Numbered from the stretch's first letter, positions 20,729 to 29,784 are shown. The stretch: DNA of 64,000 nucleotides from UBA1447 sp964627535 (GCA_964627535.1 CAZVJW010000008.1:40493-104492); one strand, 5' to 3'. Notes: generated from the letters alone by a model not told the origin. Program-made: numbers and translations.

Positions 20729-20786
20729 ATTTTCTCCATTCGCTGCAAATGCTGACTGTCAGCAAAACATAAATGCCGGCATGCTC

Positions 20787-20889
20787 ATACTAATTACTCA
20801 TAAAAACCTAACTAATAAACCCTCACAAAGCCTCATAAATCAAGGCTTTTGATTGATATTTTAGAGGTTTTTTAATCGTGAATTAGTAT
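20787..20889 (-). repeat. MITE-like palindromic element, copy 3 (subfamily A, 103 bp)
   Basis: It lies between the membrane-protein gene and tgt. The ends are ATACTAATTACTCATAAAAA and TTTTTAATCGTGAATTAGTA. The core differs from the other copies (CCTCACAAAGCCTCATAAAT), so this is the most diverged A copy. Confidence 0.8.
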
Positions 20890-20943
20890 CAATCAACTGT
20901 ATTCCATAATCCGTTCTATGAAACGCGATAAAAGAGGCCTGTT

Positions 20944-22560
20944 TCAGAATATATTTTCATCAAATATCAGTATATGATACTCATCGGAAATTATTTCACC
21001 GGTCTTCATCCGTGCTAATTCATCCCATTTATCGGTATTGTCAAGAATATTATATTCCATCTCGTTGAGCAGAAGAAAATAATGTTCCTGATCCTTTTGA
21101 TCATTAAACCAACTGTATTGCGACTGATAGTAATAAGGGCTGTAACCGCTGTCATCTATAGTTACATTTCGCACTTTAACCTTTGAATCCGAAATAACGG
21201 TAATTGATTGAGAGTACCAAAAGGTTGCGTAACCATAATCCAAATTATTCTCTTCCAATACCTGCGTCAGTTTATGAAGATCATTTTCACGCCCGTAATC
21301 GGACGGCATAGACAGAATAGACCCGGCCGAAATCAGACAGGGCAGCATAATTGCGGTTAAAACGATAATACTTTGCCTGATACCGAAACCTCTTTTATCC
21401 CAAAGCCACTTTGCATAAGCAACGCAAACGACAACGGAGGAGCCTACCAAAGGACTCAGCCGCCAGTTCGCGCCCGACAAGCAGCCGAATATGAACGCAT
21501 ATAAAATAAAAGCAGAAACACCTATGTGACTCCAAAGTAAAAGCTTCAGGTTTCTGTCCCGAATCTTTTTATATTGGAAAAGCATAGCGGCCGGAGCGGC
21601 CAGCAACACCGCACCTCCAAGAATTCGTATAATGTTCAGCACCGACTTCACACTTGCCAGCGGATCCGATTCCGAAATATTAACCCCTAAGAGGCTAAAC
21701 CACTGCGGAATAAACTTCATCAGATTTGAATCCCAACTGCTCATTGCCGCATAGTGCGAATAGCCTTCGGCATACCCGGCCACAATATTGCCCTTAATAA
21801 GTTTGAGAGAAACCAGCCCGCAAACAGTTGCAAAAACAATAATGATTACAATAATGCCTTGTATTATATTCCTGTTTGAAAGAAATTTGACTGTTGAGTC
21901 GAAAAACCTTTCAGCGATGACAGCGAATAAAAGCGGGAATGTATACATAACCAGCGTCGATACTCCGTTTAACGCGGTTAACTCGGTAAACGCAAACATG
22001 AAAAACAACAGAAGATAAGTTTTTTTAATTTTCGAATTTTCGCAAAGGCCGCTCATTGCCGTCAGCTTGCAGACAAGGTTTAACCCGACAAACAAGAACA
22101 GCAGGCCCAGGCTGTAATAAATAATATGGCCCCAGAAAATTTCACGCAGCTTTTCGCTTGATGACAGCGTCATTAATGTAATGATAACGGCTGCCATAGA
22201 CCAGTTGTAATTAAACTTCATAGAACGGAACAGGAAAAATAACGCCGCAATGAACAACCCGGCAAAAATAACCATACCGATGATGTGTGTTGTCATCGAC
22301 ACCCCGAATAAAGATATAAACGGAAGCATTATCAGGGAGCCGCCAAACGGCAGTAAAGCAGAATATTTAAAGCTGTCACTGATAAGTCTGCCGGAGTCAC
22401 AAACAGCCTCTGCCCAATAAATAGTATCGGTGCAGTCCGACTGGAAATATCCTTGACCGGGAAAAATAATAAAATAAAAAACCAAAAGGCAGACACCGGC
22501 CATCAGCGCTGTCAGCATCCAAGTAACCAAATTGCCAACCGAAATTTTATGATTTCCCAT
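20944..22560 (-). CDS. Polytopic membrane protein, GT-C glycosyltransferase-like (function unknown)
   Basis: The 538-residue protein has about 10-11 hydrophobic spans, from residue ~13 (WMLTALMAGVCLLVFYFIIF) to ~415. A soluble C-terminal part of ~110 residues follows. The first external loop is rich in acidic residues (YFQSDCTDTIYWAEA), which recalls the GT-C membrane glycosyltransferases that use polyprenol-linked sugars, but I see no decisive motif. I do not recognise the family. Its ribosome binding site is GAGGAGAT. The gene sits between two palindromic elements (copies 3 and 4), so it is an isolated unit inserted between queA and tgt, genes that are otherwise often adjacent. Confidence 0.6.
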   Translation of the reverse strand: MGNHKISVGNLVTWMLTALMAGVCLLVFYFIIFPGQGYFQSDCTDTIYWAEAVCDSGRLISDSFKYSALLPFGGSLIMLPFISLFGVSMTTHIIGMVIFAGLFIAALFFLFRSMKFNYNWSMAAVIITLMTLSSSEKLREIFWGHIIYYSLGLLFLFVGLNLVCKLTAMSGLCENSKIKKTYLLLFFMFAFTELTALNGVSTLVMYTFPLLFAVIAERFFDSTVKFLSNRNIIQGIIVIIIVFATVCGLVSLKLIKGNIVAGYAEGYSHYAAMSSWDSNLMKFIPQWFSLLGVNISESDPLASVKSVLNIIRILGGAVLLAAPAAMLFQYKKIRDRNLKLLLWSHIGVSAFILYAFIFGCLSGANWRLSPLVGSSVVVCVAYAKWLWDKRGFGIRQSIIVLTAIMLPCLISAGSILSMPSDYGRENDLHKLTQVLEENNLDYGYATFWYSQSITVISDSKVKVRNVTIDDSGYSPYYYQSQYSWFNDQKDQEHYFLLLNEMEYNILDNTDKWDELARMKTGEIISDEYHILIFDENIF

Positions 22561-22623
22561 TTAATATCTCCTCTCATTCAATTATTAATATACCGGTTTT
22601 AAGAGGTATGTATCGCAAAGATT

Positions 22624-22726
22624 ATACTAATCCCGATTATAAAACCTCCATGAAATCAAGCAAAAACCTTTGATAAATGGGTTTTTGTGCTGAATTTTTA
22701 GCTATGTTTTAAAGAGGGATTAGTAT
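22624..22726 (+). repeat. MITE-like palindromic element, copy 4 (subfamily B, 103 bp)
   Basis: Subfamily B has ends ATACTAATCCCGATTATAAA and TTTTAAAGAGGGATTAGTAT. Its core CAAAAACCTTTGATAAATGG gives an inner stem (CAAAAACC pairing with GGTTTTTG). It is located between queA and the membrane-protein gene. Confidence 0.8.
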
Positions 22727-22769
22727 TAACTGCAATAATCAGTTGTTCGGGCCTCAGAATGTTCAATCC

Positions 22770-23816
22770 TTATTCATCGATATCTGATAGCGCCGCAATT
22801 AACATCGCATCTCCAAAGCTGAAAAAGCGGTATTTATCCTTAACCGCCGTTTTATAAGCTTTCATTGTATTATCATAACCGCAAAAAGCGCACACCAGCA
22901 TAATCAGGGTGCTTTCCGGCAGGTGAAAGTTGGTAAGCAATGCGTCTATACATTTGAATTCATAGCCCGGATAGATGAAAATATCGGTCCATGCCTCATG
23001 CCCGCCTATTTCGCCTTTTTCAGCGAAAACGGATTCAAGTGTACGGCAGCAGGTTGTGCCGACAGCAATTACCCTTCCTCCGTTTTGTCTTGTTCTGTTT
23101 ATAATATCGGCGGTTTCATCCGGCAGCCGGTAATGCTCCGAGTGCATAAGATGGTCTTCAATGTTATCGGTTTTAACAGGCCTGAAGGTTCCCAAGCCTA
23201 CATGCAATGTTACAAACCCGACCTCAACACCGGACACGCGGATTTTATCGAGCAGTTCCGGCGTAAAATGCAAGCCTGCAGTCGGCGCCGCGGCGCTTCC
23301 GAGTTCTTTTGAGTAAACAGTTTGATAGCGTTCTTTATCCTGCAGTTTTTCGGTTATGTAATGCGGCAGCGGCATTTCTCCGATTTTATCAAGCACATCG
23401 AAAAAATTGCCGTCAAATTTAAACTTCGCTATACGGTTGCCGTCGTCCAGAACATCCAAAACTTCGGCGCTCAACAAACCGTCGTTAAAAATAAAGCGCG
23501 TGCCTTTTTTTGCCCGTTTGCCGGGACCGGTCAGCACTTCCCAGGTATCGCCGTTTTTTTGATGAAGCAACAAAAACTCAACGCAAGTGCCTGTATCCTC
23601 CCTAACGCCGCAAATGCGGGCAGGCAGTACCCTTGTATCGTTAAGAATTAGGCAGTCACCCGGGTTAAGATATGAAAAAATATCGCCGAATTTTTTATGT
23701 GCTGTTTCTCCGGTGTTTTTATCCACAACAAGCAATCGTGAACTGTCACGCGGTTCAGCGGGGTGCTGGGCAATCAATTCCTGCGGTAAATCATAATAAA
23801 AATCGCTTTTCTTCAT
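22770..23816 (-). CDS. queA: S-adenosylmethionine:tRNA ribosyltransferase-isomerase
   Basis: This 348-residue cytosolic enzyme transfers and isomerises the ribosyl group of SAM to preQ1-tRNA, giving epoxyqueuosine. Family blocks are visible from the start (FYYDLPQELIAQHPAEPRD), then LNDTRVLPAR, GPGKRAKKG, PLPHYI, AAPTAGLHFT, LHVGLGTFRPV, AVGTTCCRTLES and TNFHLPESTLIMLV. Length and order are normal. The ribosome binding site is a modest AGAGG. With tgt it supplies two queuosine steps; the preQ1 synthesis genes are not in the window. Confidence 0.96.
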   Translation of the reverse strand: MKKSDFYYDLPQELIAQHPAEPRDSSRLLVVDKNTGETAHKKFGDIFSYLNPGDCLILNDTRVLPARICGVREDTGTCVEFLLLHQKNGDTWEVLTGPGKRAKKGTRFIFNDGLLSAEVLDVLDDGNRIAKFKFDGNFFDVLDKIGEMPLPHYITEKLQDKERYQTVYSKELGSAAAPTAGLHFTPELLDKIRVSGVEVGFVTLHVGLGTFRPVKTDNIEDHLMHSEHYRLPDETADIINRTRQNGGRVIAVGTTCCRTLESVFAEKGEIGGHEAWTDIFIYPGYEFKCIDALLTNFHLPESTLIMLVCAFCGYDNTMKAYKTAVKDKYRFFSFGDAMLIAALSDIDE

Positions 23817-23857
23817 TTATCGGCCTCTGATTACAATAAAATTATTAATAAAAATAT

Positions 23858-23886
23858 TTGACTTGAATACATCACAATGTTATACT
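23858..23886 (+). promoter_or_regulatory. Sigma-A promoter of the lysine operon
   Basis: TTGACT (23858-23863), a 17-base spacer and TATACT (23881-23886), about 115 bases before asd. The leader seems too short for a lysine riboswitch, and I see none. Confidence 0.8.
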
Positions 23887-24007
23887 TTCATTGATTATAG
23901 TGTTTTTGGCTGCTTTGCACACCAGCACTAACTTTTTTTATTATATTGCAAAGGCGAAAGCATTACAACCGTTATTTTACTAAAATAGAGCTTGAGGATG
24001 GTATTTT

Positions 24008-25087
24008 ATGAAACAGTACAAAGTCGGTATTATAGGCGCAACGGGAATGGTAGGGCAGCGGTTTGCTCAGCTTCTCGAAAATCACCCGTGGTTTAAAGTT
24101 ACTGTATTGGCGGCAAGTCCCCGCTCTGCAGGCATGAAATATAAGGATGCCGTTGGCAAACGCTGGTATATGCCTACCCCCATGCCGGAAAATATGGCGG
24201 ACCTTATCGTTATGGACGCGACAGCCGATATTAAACAAATTACTGATGCCGTTGACTTTGTTTTCTGCGCAGTTAATATGAAAAAGGACGAAATAAAGGC
24301 GCTTGAGGAGGCCTATGCGAAGGCTGAATGTCCTGTTATTTCAAACAACAGTGCACACCGTTTCACCCCGGATGTCCCAATGATTATACCTGAATTAAAC
24401 GCAGAGCACGCTGAGGTTATCCCTTTTCAAAAAGAAAGACTCGGCACAAAACATGGTTTTATCGCCGTTAAATCAAACTGTTCACTGCAAAGCTATGTTC
24501 CTGCTCTTTATCCCCTCTCGAAGTTCGGGGTTAAGGATGTTTTAGTTTGCACTTACCAGGCAATCTCCGGTGCAAGCAAGACATTTGATACATGGCCGGA
24601 AATGCTTGATAATGTTATTCCTTTGATTCCCGGCGAGGAAGAGAAGTCCGAGAAGGAACCGCTGAAGATTTGGGGCAAAATAGAAGACGGCCAAATTGTT
24701 TGCGCGGATTCCCCGCATTTCACCGCGCAGTGCATCAGAGTACCGGTGAGCAACGGCCATCTCGGCGCAGTTTTTGTCCGTTTTGAAAACAAACCTTCCA
24801 TGGAAGAAATGAAAAAGATTTGGAAAGAGTTTAAAGGGGTTTCTCAGGAACTAAATTTACCCAGCGCGCCGAAACAATTTCTCAACTATTTTGAGGAAGA
24901 GAACATGCCGCAAACAAAGCTTCAAAGAGACCTTGAGGGCGGCATGGCCGTTTCAATCGGCCGCCTGAGAGAAGACAGCCAATATGACTATAAGTTTGTA
25001 TGCCTTTCACACAATACACTAAGAGGCGCTGCGGGAGGCGCGGTCCTGATGGCCGAACAGCTTTGCGCACAAGGGTATATGGACTGA
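24008..25087 (+). CDS. asd: Aspartate-semialdehyde dehydrogenase (archaeal/fungal-type)
   Basis: The 359-residue enzyme reduces aspartyl phosphate to the semialdehyde, the branch point to lysine, threonine and methionine. An N-terminal NADP-binding loop GATGMVGQRF (residues 10-19) and the active-site cysteine in VKSNCSLQSYVPAL are visible, as are the substrate block GASKTFDTWPEM and, near the end, GRLREDSQYDYKFVCLSHNT. The sequence type (SNCSLQ rather than PNCxT) is the branch found in archaea, fungi and many anaerobic Firmicutes. It is the first gene of the operon asd-dapA-dapB-ACT and has its own strong promoter. Confidence 0.94.
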   Translation: MKQYKVGIIGATGMVGQRFAQLLENHPWFKVTVLAASPRSAGMKYKDAVGKRWYMPTPMPENMADLIVMDATADIKQITDAVDFVFCAVNMKKDEIKALEEAYAKAECPVISNNSAHRFTPDVPMIIPELNAEHAEVIPFQKERLGTKHGFIAVKSNCSLQSYVPALYPLSKFGVKDVLVCTYQAISGASKTFDTWPEMLDNVIPLIPGEEEKSEKEPLKIWGKIEDGQIVCADSPHFTAQCIRVPVSNGHLGAVFVRFENKPSMEEMKKIWKEFKGVSQELNLPSAPKQFLNYFEEENMPQTKLQRDLEGGMAVSIGRLREDSQYDYKFVCLSHNTLRGAAGGAVLMAEQLCAQGYMD

Positions 25088-25254
25088 CAAGTGGTCAGTG
25101 GCCGGTGATTAGTGGTCGGCGGATGGTGTACAGTCGGTGATTGTAGGGGACGGGTCATCCGCCGTCAAGCAGTCAGTGGTTGGTAGAAATCCGAAACCGG
25201 CCGCAGCAAGTTCGGGAAGCCTTGCATTATTAAGAGAAAGGTCTGGTGAAAACC
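25088..25254 (+). repeat. Degenerate GTGGTCAGTGG-type direct repeats between asd and dapA
   Basis: The 167-base space contains imperfect short direct repeats (AGTGGTCAGTGGCCGGTGAT, TAGTGGTCGGCGGATGG, CAGTCAGTGGTTGG). A related stretch lies between dapA and dapB. I see no ORF or terminator here, so readthrough into dapA is expected. Confidence 0.55.
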
Positions 25255-26142
25255 ATGAAAAAGACTTTATTTACCGGAGCAGGTGTTGCGATTGTTACTC
25301 CTTTCGATTCAAAAGGAAACGTTAACTACAGTTTGCTCGAAAAACTTTTAGATTTTCAAATTGAAAACGGCACCGATGCCATAATTATCTGCGGAACCAC
25401 AGGCGAAGGCTCCACCCTTACGCACGAGGAGCATTCGTTAACTATAAAACGTGCTGTGGATTATGTCGGCGGCAGGGTTCCCGTTATTGCCGGCACAGGC
25501 AGCAATGATACCAATTACGCAGTTAAACTTTCAAATGAAGCCGAAGCAGCCGGTGTTGACGGGCTGCTGATGGTTACACCATACTATAATAAAACATCGC
25601 AGGACGGGCTTATAGCTCATTATAACTTCATTGCGGACAGGGTCAGCACACCTATTATCACCTACAATGTTCCAAGCCGAACCGGTATGAACATCCAACC
25701 CGAAACTTATTACGAGCTTTCCCGCAACCCGAAAATAGTCGGCGCGAAAGAAGCGAACGGAGATATCTCCGCCATGGCAAAAACGGTAAGCCTTTGCGGT
25801 GAAGATTTGGCTGTATACTCTGGAAACGATGACCAGATTACCGCATTTATGTCACTCGGAGGCAAAGGCGTTATTTCTGTTCTTGCCAATATTTTACCAA
25901 AGGAAACCCATCAAATGGCGGCATTATACCTTGACGGTGATGCTTTCGGCAGCGCAGAACTTCAGCTGAAGTATTTGGATCTTTGCAACGACTTGTTTAT
26001 TGATGTCAACCCTATCCCCTGCAAAGAGGCTATGGTCATGATGGGTTTGCCTGTCGGTTCCTGCCGCATGCCGCTGGCACCGCTTAACGATAAAAATCGT
26101 GCAATTCTGACGGCTACACTTAAAAAGCACGGTCTCGTCTGA
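25255..26142 (+). CDS. dapA: 4-hydroxy-tetrahydrodipicolinate synthase
   Basis: The enzyme condenses pyruvate with aspartate semialdehyde, the first step specific to lysine and diaminopimelate. The TIM barrel starts TGAGVAIVTPF; CGTTGEGSTLT holds the Thr-Thr-Gly binding pair, YNVPSRTG the catalytic Tyr, and IVGAKEANGD the Schiff-base Lys. The ATG at 25255 gives 295 residues and fits a GGTGA Shine-Dalgarno at 25245-25249, better than the GTG at 25246. The product supplies both lysine and the peptidoglycan diamino acid. Confidence 0.96.
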   Translation: MKKTLFTGAGVAIVTPFDSKGNVNYSLLEKLLDFQIENGTDAIIICGTTGEGSTLTHEEHSLTIKRAVDYVGGRVPVIAGTGSNDTNYAVKLSNEAEAAGVDGLLMVTPYYNKTSQDGLIAHYNFIADRVSTPIITYNVPSRTGMNIQPETYYELSRNPKIVGAKEANGDISAMAKTVSLCGEDLAVYSGNDDQITAFMSLGGKGVISVLANILPKETHQMAALYLDGDAFGSAELQLKYLDLCNDLFIDVNPIPCKEAMVMMGLPVGSCRMPLAPLNDKNRAILTATLKKHGLV

Positions 26143-26297
26143 CGTAATGTCCAGTGGATAGTGGCCAGTGATTAGTAGAACGGTTATTCGTATGGCCGAA
26201 GCCCACATCTTAAGAATAACCATAAGATGACAAGTTAACGGTTAGAGGAATGTTAGTGTTTGGAAGGTAACTTCTAACCACTAACCACTAACCACTT
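26143..26297 (+). repeat. Repeat-rich, foldable spacer between dapA and dapB
   Basis: The spacer holds short direct repeats (CCAGTGGATAGTGGCCAGTG; CTAACCACTAACCACTAACC) and several possible stems: GGTTATTC (26182-26189) with GAATAACC (26214-26221), and GGTTAGA (26240-26246) with TCTAACC (26273-26279). It has no ORF and no T-tract that would make a terminator. Confidence 0.5.
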
Positions 26298-26313
26298 CAA
26301 ATCCATGGATTTG
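26298..26313. promoter_or_regulatory. Perfect 16-bp palindrome in front of dapB
   Basis: CAAATCCATGGATTTG is fully self-complementary and ends seven bases before the AAGGA ribosome binding site of dapB. It could be an operator or an RNA hairpin that affects dapB translation; nothing in the sequence decides. Confidence 0.45.
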
Positions 26314-26337
26314 TAAAACAAAGGAATGATGCGAATT

Positions 26338-27093
26338 ATGACAGATATATTATTAAGCGGTTGTACAGGCAAAATGGGGCATATAGTCGCCGGATGCGTT
26401 TCCGGCTGCGATGACTGCAGAATAACCGCCGGTATCGATATCAATACAGATGCGAATATCGGGTTTCCAATATTCGCTGATCCCACAGAATTCACCGGCA
26501 AAGCGGATGTTATCATTGATTTTTCCCACCCGTCAGCCCTTAAATGCTTGCTCGAATATGCCGTTAAGAATCGCATCCCCGCAGTTATTGCAACAACCGG
26601 CTTGGATGAGGCTCAAAAAGCGTTGATCAGCGAAGCCGCAAAAATGATACCGGTGTTTTTCAGCGCCAATATGTCTGTTGGCGTCAGCTTGTTAAGAGAG
26701 CTTGCGCAAAAGGCGGCAAAGGTTTTGGGCAGCAGCTTTGATATCGAGATTGTCGAAATGCACCACAACAAAAAAATAGACGCCCCGAGCGGAACGGCTT
26801 TAATGCTTGCCGACGCTATCTCGGAGAGCCTTGCCGAAAAACCAAGATATGAATATAACCGCCAGGCCAAAAGAGAACCGAGAAGTAAAAATGAAATCGG
26901 TATCCACTCTGTCCGCGGTGGCACCATAACGGGTGAACACGAAATTATATTTGCCGGGCATGATGAAATCATCACCATCAGCCACAGTGCGGGCAGCAAA
27001 GAAATTTTTGCAGCCGGCGCGGTAAACGCAGCAGTTTTTATAAAAGATAAACCTGCCGGGCTTTATTCGATGAAAGAACTTGTGGAAGAATAG
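26338..27093 (+). CDS. dapB: 4-hydroxy-tetrahydrodipicolinate reductase
   Basis: This enzyme reduces the DapA product with NAD(P)H. The start is placed at ATG 26338 (MTDILLSGCTGKMG, 252 residues) because AAGGA at 26321-26325 directly abuts the upstream ATGs at 26326/26329, too close for initiation. Visible motifs are the nucleotide loop GCTGKMG, the family signature MHHNKKIDAPSGTA (catalytic His and Lys) and GGTITGEHEIIFAGHDE near the C-terminus. Length is normal. The next gene follows after nine bases, so dapB and the ACT protein are surely cotranscribed. Confidence 0.95.
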   Translation: MTDILLSGCTGKMGHIVAGCVSGCDDCRITAGIDINTDANIGFPIFADPTEFTGKADVIIDFSHPSALKCLLEYAVKNRIPAVIATTGLDEAQKALISEAAKMIPVFFSANMSVGVSLLRELAQKAAKVLGSSFDIEIVEMHHNKKIDAPSGTALMLADAISESLAEKPRYEYNRQAKREPRSKNEIGIHSVRGGTITGEHEIIFAGHDEIITISHSAGSKEIFAAGAVNAAVFIKDKPAGLYSMKELVEE

Positions 27094-27102
27094 GAGAACT
27101 TT

Positions 27103-27567
27103 ATGATTACTATTGAAAGAATATCCGTTTTTGAGGATGTTACCTTGATTTCTTTGAATGACTCCCCTGCCGATATCAAACTAATAGCAAAGATTTTTGA
27201 AATGATTTCACAAGCGGACATTGATGTCGATATGATTTCGCAAACCCCGCCGAACGGCGCACATTCCAGCCTATCTTTCACCGTTGCCGATGGTGATTTT
27301 GGCAAGATTTTGGAAATCGCCGCAGAACTTCGCCGTTTAAACCCGGAGTTAAAAATCAATGTCAGCAGCGGCAATTGTAAAATATCCATATTCGGCGAAT
27401 CCATGCGTGGCAAACCCGGTGTCGCAGCGAAGGTTTTCGGCGCCGCCGCCTCCGTCAATTCGGATATCAGGATTATTACAACCTCGGAAACAGATATTTC
27501 ACTGCTGGTTGCAAAGGTTGATGTTGATAATACCGTGAAGGCGATTGAAAAGGTGTTTGCTTTGTAA
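27103..27567 (+). CDS. Stand-alone aspartokinase-type ACT-domain protein
   Basis: The 154-residue protein corresponds only to the regulatory C-terminal part of aspartate kinase: two ACT-like halves (VTLISLNDSPADIKLIAKIF at ~14-35 and CKISIFGESMRGKPGVAAKVF at ~92-112), with the typical NSDIRIITTSETDISLLV between the last strands. No kinase domain is present and no catalytic part is encoded nearby. It resembles the beta subunit of Bacillus-type aspartokinases, but here it is a separate gene with its own ribosome binding site (TAGGAG), last in the lysine operon. It probably senses lysine or threonine and acts on an aspartokinase encoded elsewhere; that is inference. Confidence 0.85.
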   Translation: MITIERISVFEDVTLISLNDSPADIKLIAKIFEMISQADIDVDMISQTPPNGAHSSLSFTVADGDFGKILEIAAELRRLNPELKINVSSGNCKISIFGESMRGKPGVAAKVFGAAASVNSDIRIITTSETDISLLVAKVDVDNTVKAIEKVFAL

Positions 27568-27589
27568 CATTTATCCTATGAAATGTTTT

Positions 27590-27637
27590 GGCTTGTTCAA
27601 GAAACTCAAGTTGAGAATTTTGAACAAGCCTTATTTA
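27590..27637 (+). terminator. Rho-independent terminator of the lysine operon
   Basis: GGCTTGTTCAA (27590-27600) pairs with TTGAACAAGCC (27620-27630), followed by TTATTTATTT. Confidence 0.85.
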
Positions 27638-27758
27638 TTTGTATTGATTTTAAAGAAACATATATTATTTGACTCTCATTTACTAAAGCTACCGGTGATT
27701 AAAATGTTGTAATGTTATAAAATATCGAGACTGAAAAAGAGATGTGAAGATGACATAT

Positions 27759-29618
27759 TTACAGATTTAACCATAAAGCGGGACGGACACCGATGCTATT
27801 GTTGCTAACATCAGTGGTGAAGCAGTAGTTGAGATAACCATCATAGTAGATATAACCAGCATAATTCTGATAACCGCCGGGCGACAGCAACCACCAGTTA
27901 CTGTTTTCAAAATTAGGAACCCTATACCCTTTACTCTTAGCGAAATCTGTTCCCAGCACTATGTGTGCTGCATAGTTTAGTGAATACTTTTCGATTTCCT
28001 CATAGCATAAAAGGAATACTCTATCATTCGTATTATTTCCACCGGCTGTTCTGTAGCTTGGGTTATCATCGTTAATCACCTTTTTTGTCGAAATTTCCTT
28101 TTGTTCTTCCTCTGAAAATGCTGCATGGTAAAAACCATCATTAAGCCATTTACGCAATGTGCAGGTCTCCCAAGTGACATCCTTCATCTCATTGTTATAT
28201 GGTAGACAATCCAATATCATTTTCGAAAGAAGTAAGACTTTGTCGTTTTCCACAGCAAGCACTCGCCACTCAATATCTTCTTTTCTATTGACAAAATTAT
28301 TACCCTGCTCGTATTTACCGAATTTAACGAAATCCCCCGGTTTTGCTATTTTTATATCAACAGGCAATTCATTTTCAAGTAAAGTGTCTTGGGTTCCAAT
28401 ATTAGCTTTTTTTGTGTTATATGTCCCTGCGTTATCTTTTTTTACAAATGTTTCTTCCGGTTCTTCATTTTGTTTTATTAAATTAGATTCCAGATTTAAC
28501 CATAAAGCGGGACGGACGCCGATAAAAGTATTGAGAACACAATCGCGGTAGATGTTGATATTACCATAATAGTCAATACAACAGGCGTAATATGAGCCAT
28601 GGCCCGGAGTCCGCAACCACCAGTCGCTATTTCCAAAGTCTGTAGCAAAAAGCCCTTTATTCTTCACCAAATCCGTATCCTGCGCTATTCGTTCAGTTGT
28701 ATTTAAAAAATACTTTTCGGCTTCTTTAATGCTGAGTAGGTATGTTTTGTCATTTGTGTCATTCCCCCCGTCTGTTCCGTAGCTTGGGTTACCCTCATTA
28801 ATAACCTTTGTTGTGACAATTTCCTTTTGTTCTTCCGCTGAAAATGCAGCATTGTAAAAATCATTAATAAGCCATTTGCGTAGAGTACAGGTCTCCCAAG
28901 TGACATCCTTCAAAACTTCGTTATATGGTTTGCAATCCAATATCTTTTCGGAAACCAGCAAAGCTTTCCCCTTTTCGACCGCAAGGACACGCCAGGCAAT
29001 CGGCTCTTTTTCATTTGCGTTGCTCTGAGGATATTTCCCGAAATATATGCTACCTCCAACATTGACTTCTCCAAAGACTTCTTTGAGTTTCTTTGTTTCT
29101 TCTATAGCCGGTTCAGTTATAATAGAAACCGGAACACTTGCATCGGCATTTGTTTTGGTAACGACCTCAGTTATTTTAGACCTGCATTCATCATAAAGCC
29201 CTTTATCAAAGTAATCGCAGAATTCATCCCATTGATAGTTGAATCTTTCCAGGTATTGTATTGTACTCATGATAAAAGCGAGTCTTCTCGATAATTCGGT
29301 TTTTGTGAGAAATATTGGCAACGGCACTTTCTTTAAATTCATACAATAGCTTATTTCTCTGTTAACAAACTCGCTGCCAACAGAATTATCACTCAAATAG
29401 ACGATAAACTGCTTGCAATTGTAAATTGCGGTTGCTAGTTCATCCGGGAAATCTCTGCCGAACTCAATCCCTTCGTCATACCAAACTCTATATCCATTGT
29501 CATTCATCCACTTAATATCTTTCATTACCTCATCACTGTCTTTGTGAGAGTAACTGATAAATATATGGTTCAGTGCCTGAATATGACGGTATTCGTTTTG
29601 GCATGATGTTTCCCTCAA
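27759..29618 (-). CDS. TIR-domain protein with two DUF6273 domains
   Basis: The 619-residue protein has an N-terminal TIR domain (IFISYSHKDSDEVMKDIKW, then GYRVWYDEG, QFIVYLSDNSVGSEFVNREI) with the Glu of VNREI at the position of the TIR NADase glutamate. Two ~185-residue repeats follow at ~195-380 and ~430-619; each starts near YFGKYPQ/KFGKYEQ and ends GVRPALWLNL, which I recognise as DUF6273. No signal peptide or membrane span is seen. TIR enzymes cleave NAD+ or make signalling nucleotides; the DUF6273 repeats may recognise a ligand. The start is uncertain: only TTG (29618) is in frame, while an ATG at 29604 with an ideally spaced GAGGG lies in another frame, which hints at a small frameshift or sequence error. 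It is last in the TIR/RyR cluster. Confidence 0.8.
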   Translation of the reverse strand: MRETSCQNEYRHIQALNHIFISYSHKDSDEVMKDIKWMNDNGYRVWYDEGIEFGRDFPDELATAIYNCKQFIVYLSDNSVGSEFVNREISYCMNLKKVPLPIFLTKTELSRRLAFIMSTIQYLERFNYQWDEFCDYFDKGLYDECRSKITEVVTKTNADASVPVSIITEPAIEETKKLKEVFGEVNVGGSIYFGKYPQSNANEKEPIAWRVLAVEKGKALLVSEKILDCKPYNEVLKDVTWETCTLRKWLINDFYNAAFSAEEQKEIVTTKVINEGNPSYGTDGGNDTNDKTYLLSIKEAEKYFLNTTERIAQDTDLVKNKGLFATDFGNSDWWLRTPGHGSYYACCIDYYGNINIYRDCVLNTFIGVRPALWLNLESNLIKQNEEPEETFVKKDNAGTYNTKKANIGTQDTLLENELPVDIKIAKPGDFVKFGKYEQGNNFVNRKEDIEWRVLAVENDKVLLLSKMILDCLPYNNEMKDVTWETCTLRKWLNDGFYHAAFSEEEQKEISTKKVINDDNPSYRTAGGNNTNDRVFLLCYEEIEKYSLNYAAHIVLGTDFAKSKGYRVPNFENSNWWLLSPGGYQNYAGYIYYDGYLNYCFTTDVSNNSIGVRPALWLNL

Positions 29619-29784
29619 CTTACAAAAATTTTGATAACTCTTATTTGATTGGCATCATTTATTATGTCCTATATCTGTTCACTTAAATCTACTGAGTATA
29701 TTTAAAATTACATCATTATTTTGGTTCATTCAAATTTGCCCTTCTTCATTTTCATGCAATAGGTAATCGGTGCTATTTTCCATG

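Noticed and set aside
23887..24007. Lysine riboswitch in front of asd
   Set aside because: The leader is only ~115 bases and lacks the conserved multi-stem lysine element; only a promoter can be supported.
27103..27567. Full aspartate kinase gene
   Set aside because: Only the ACT part is present; the N-terminal kinase motifs are missing and the start is clear.
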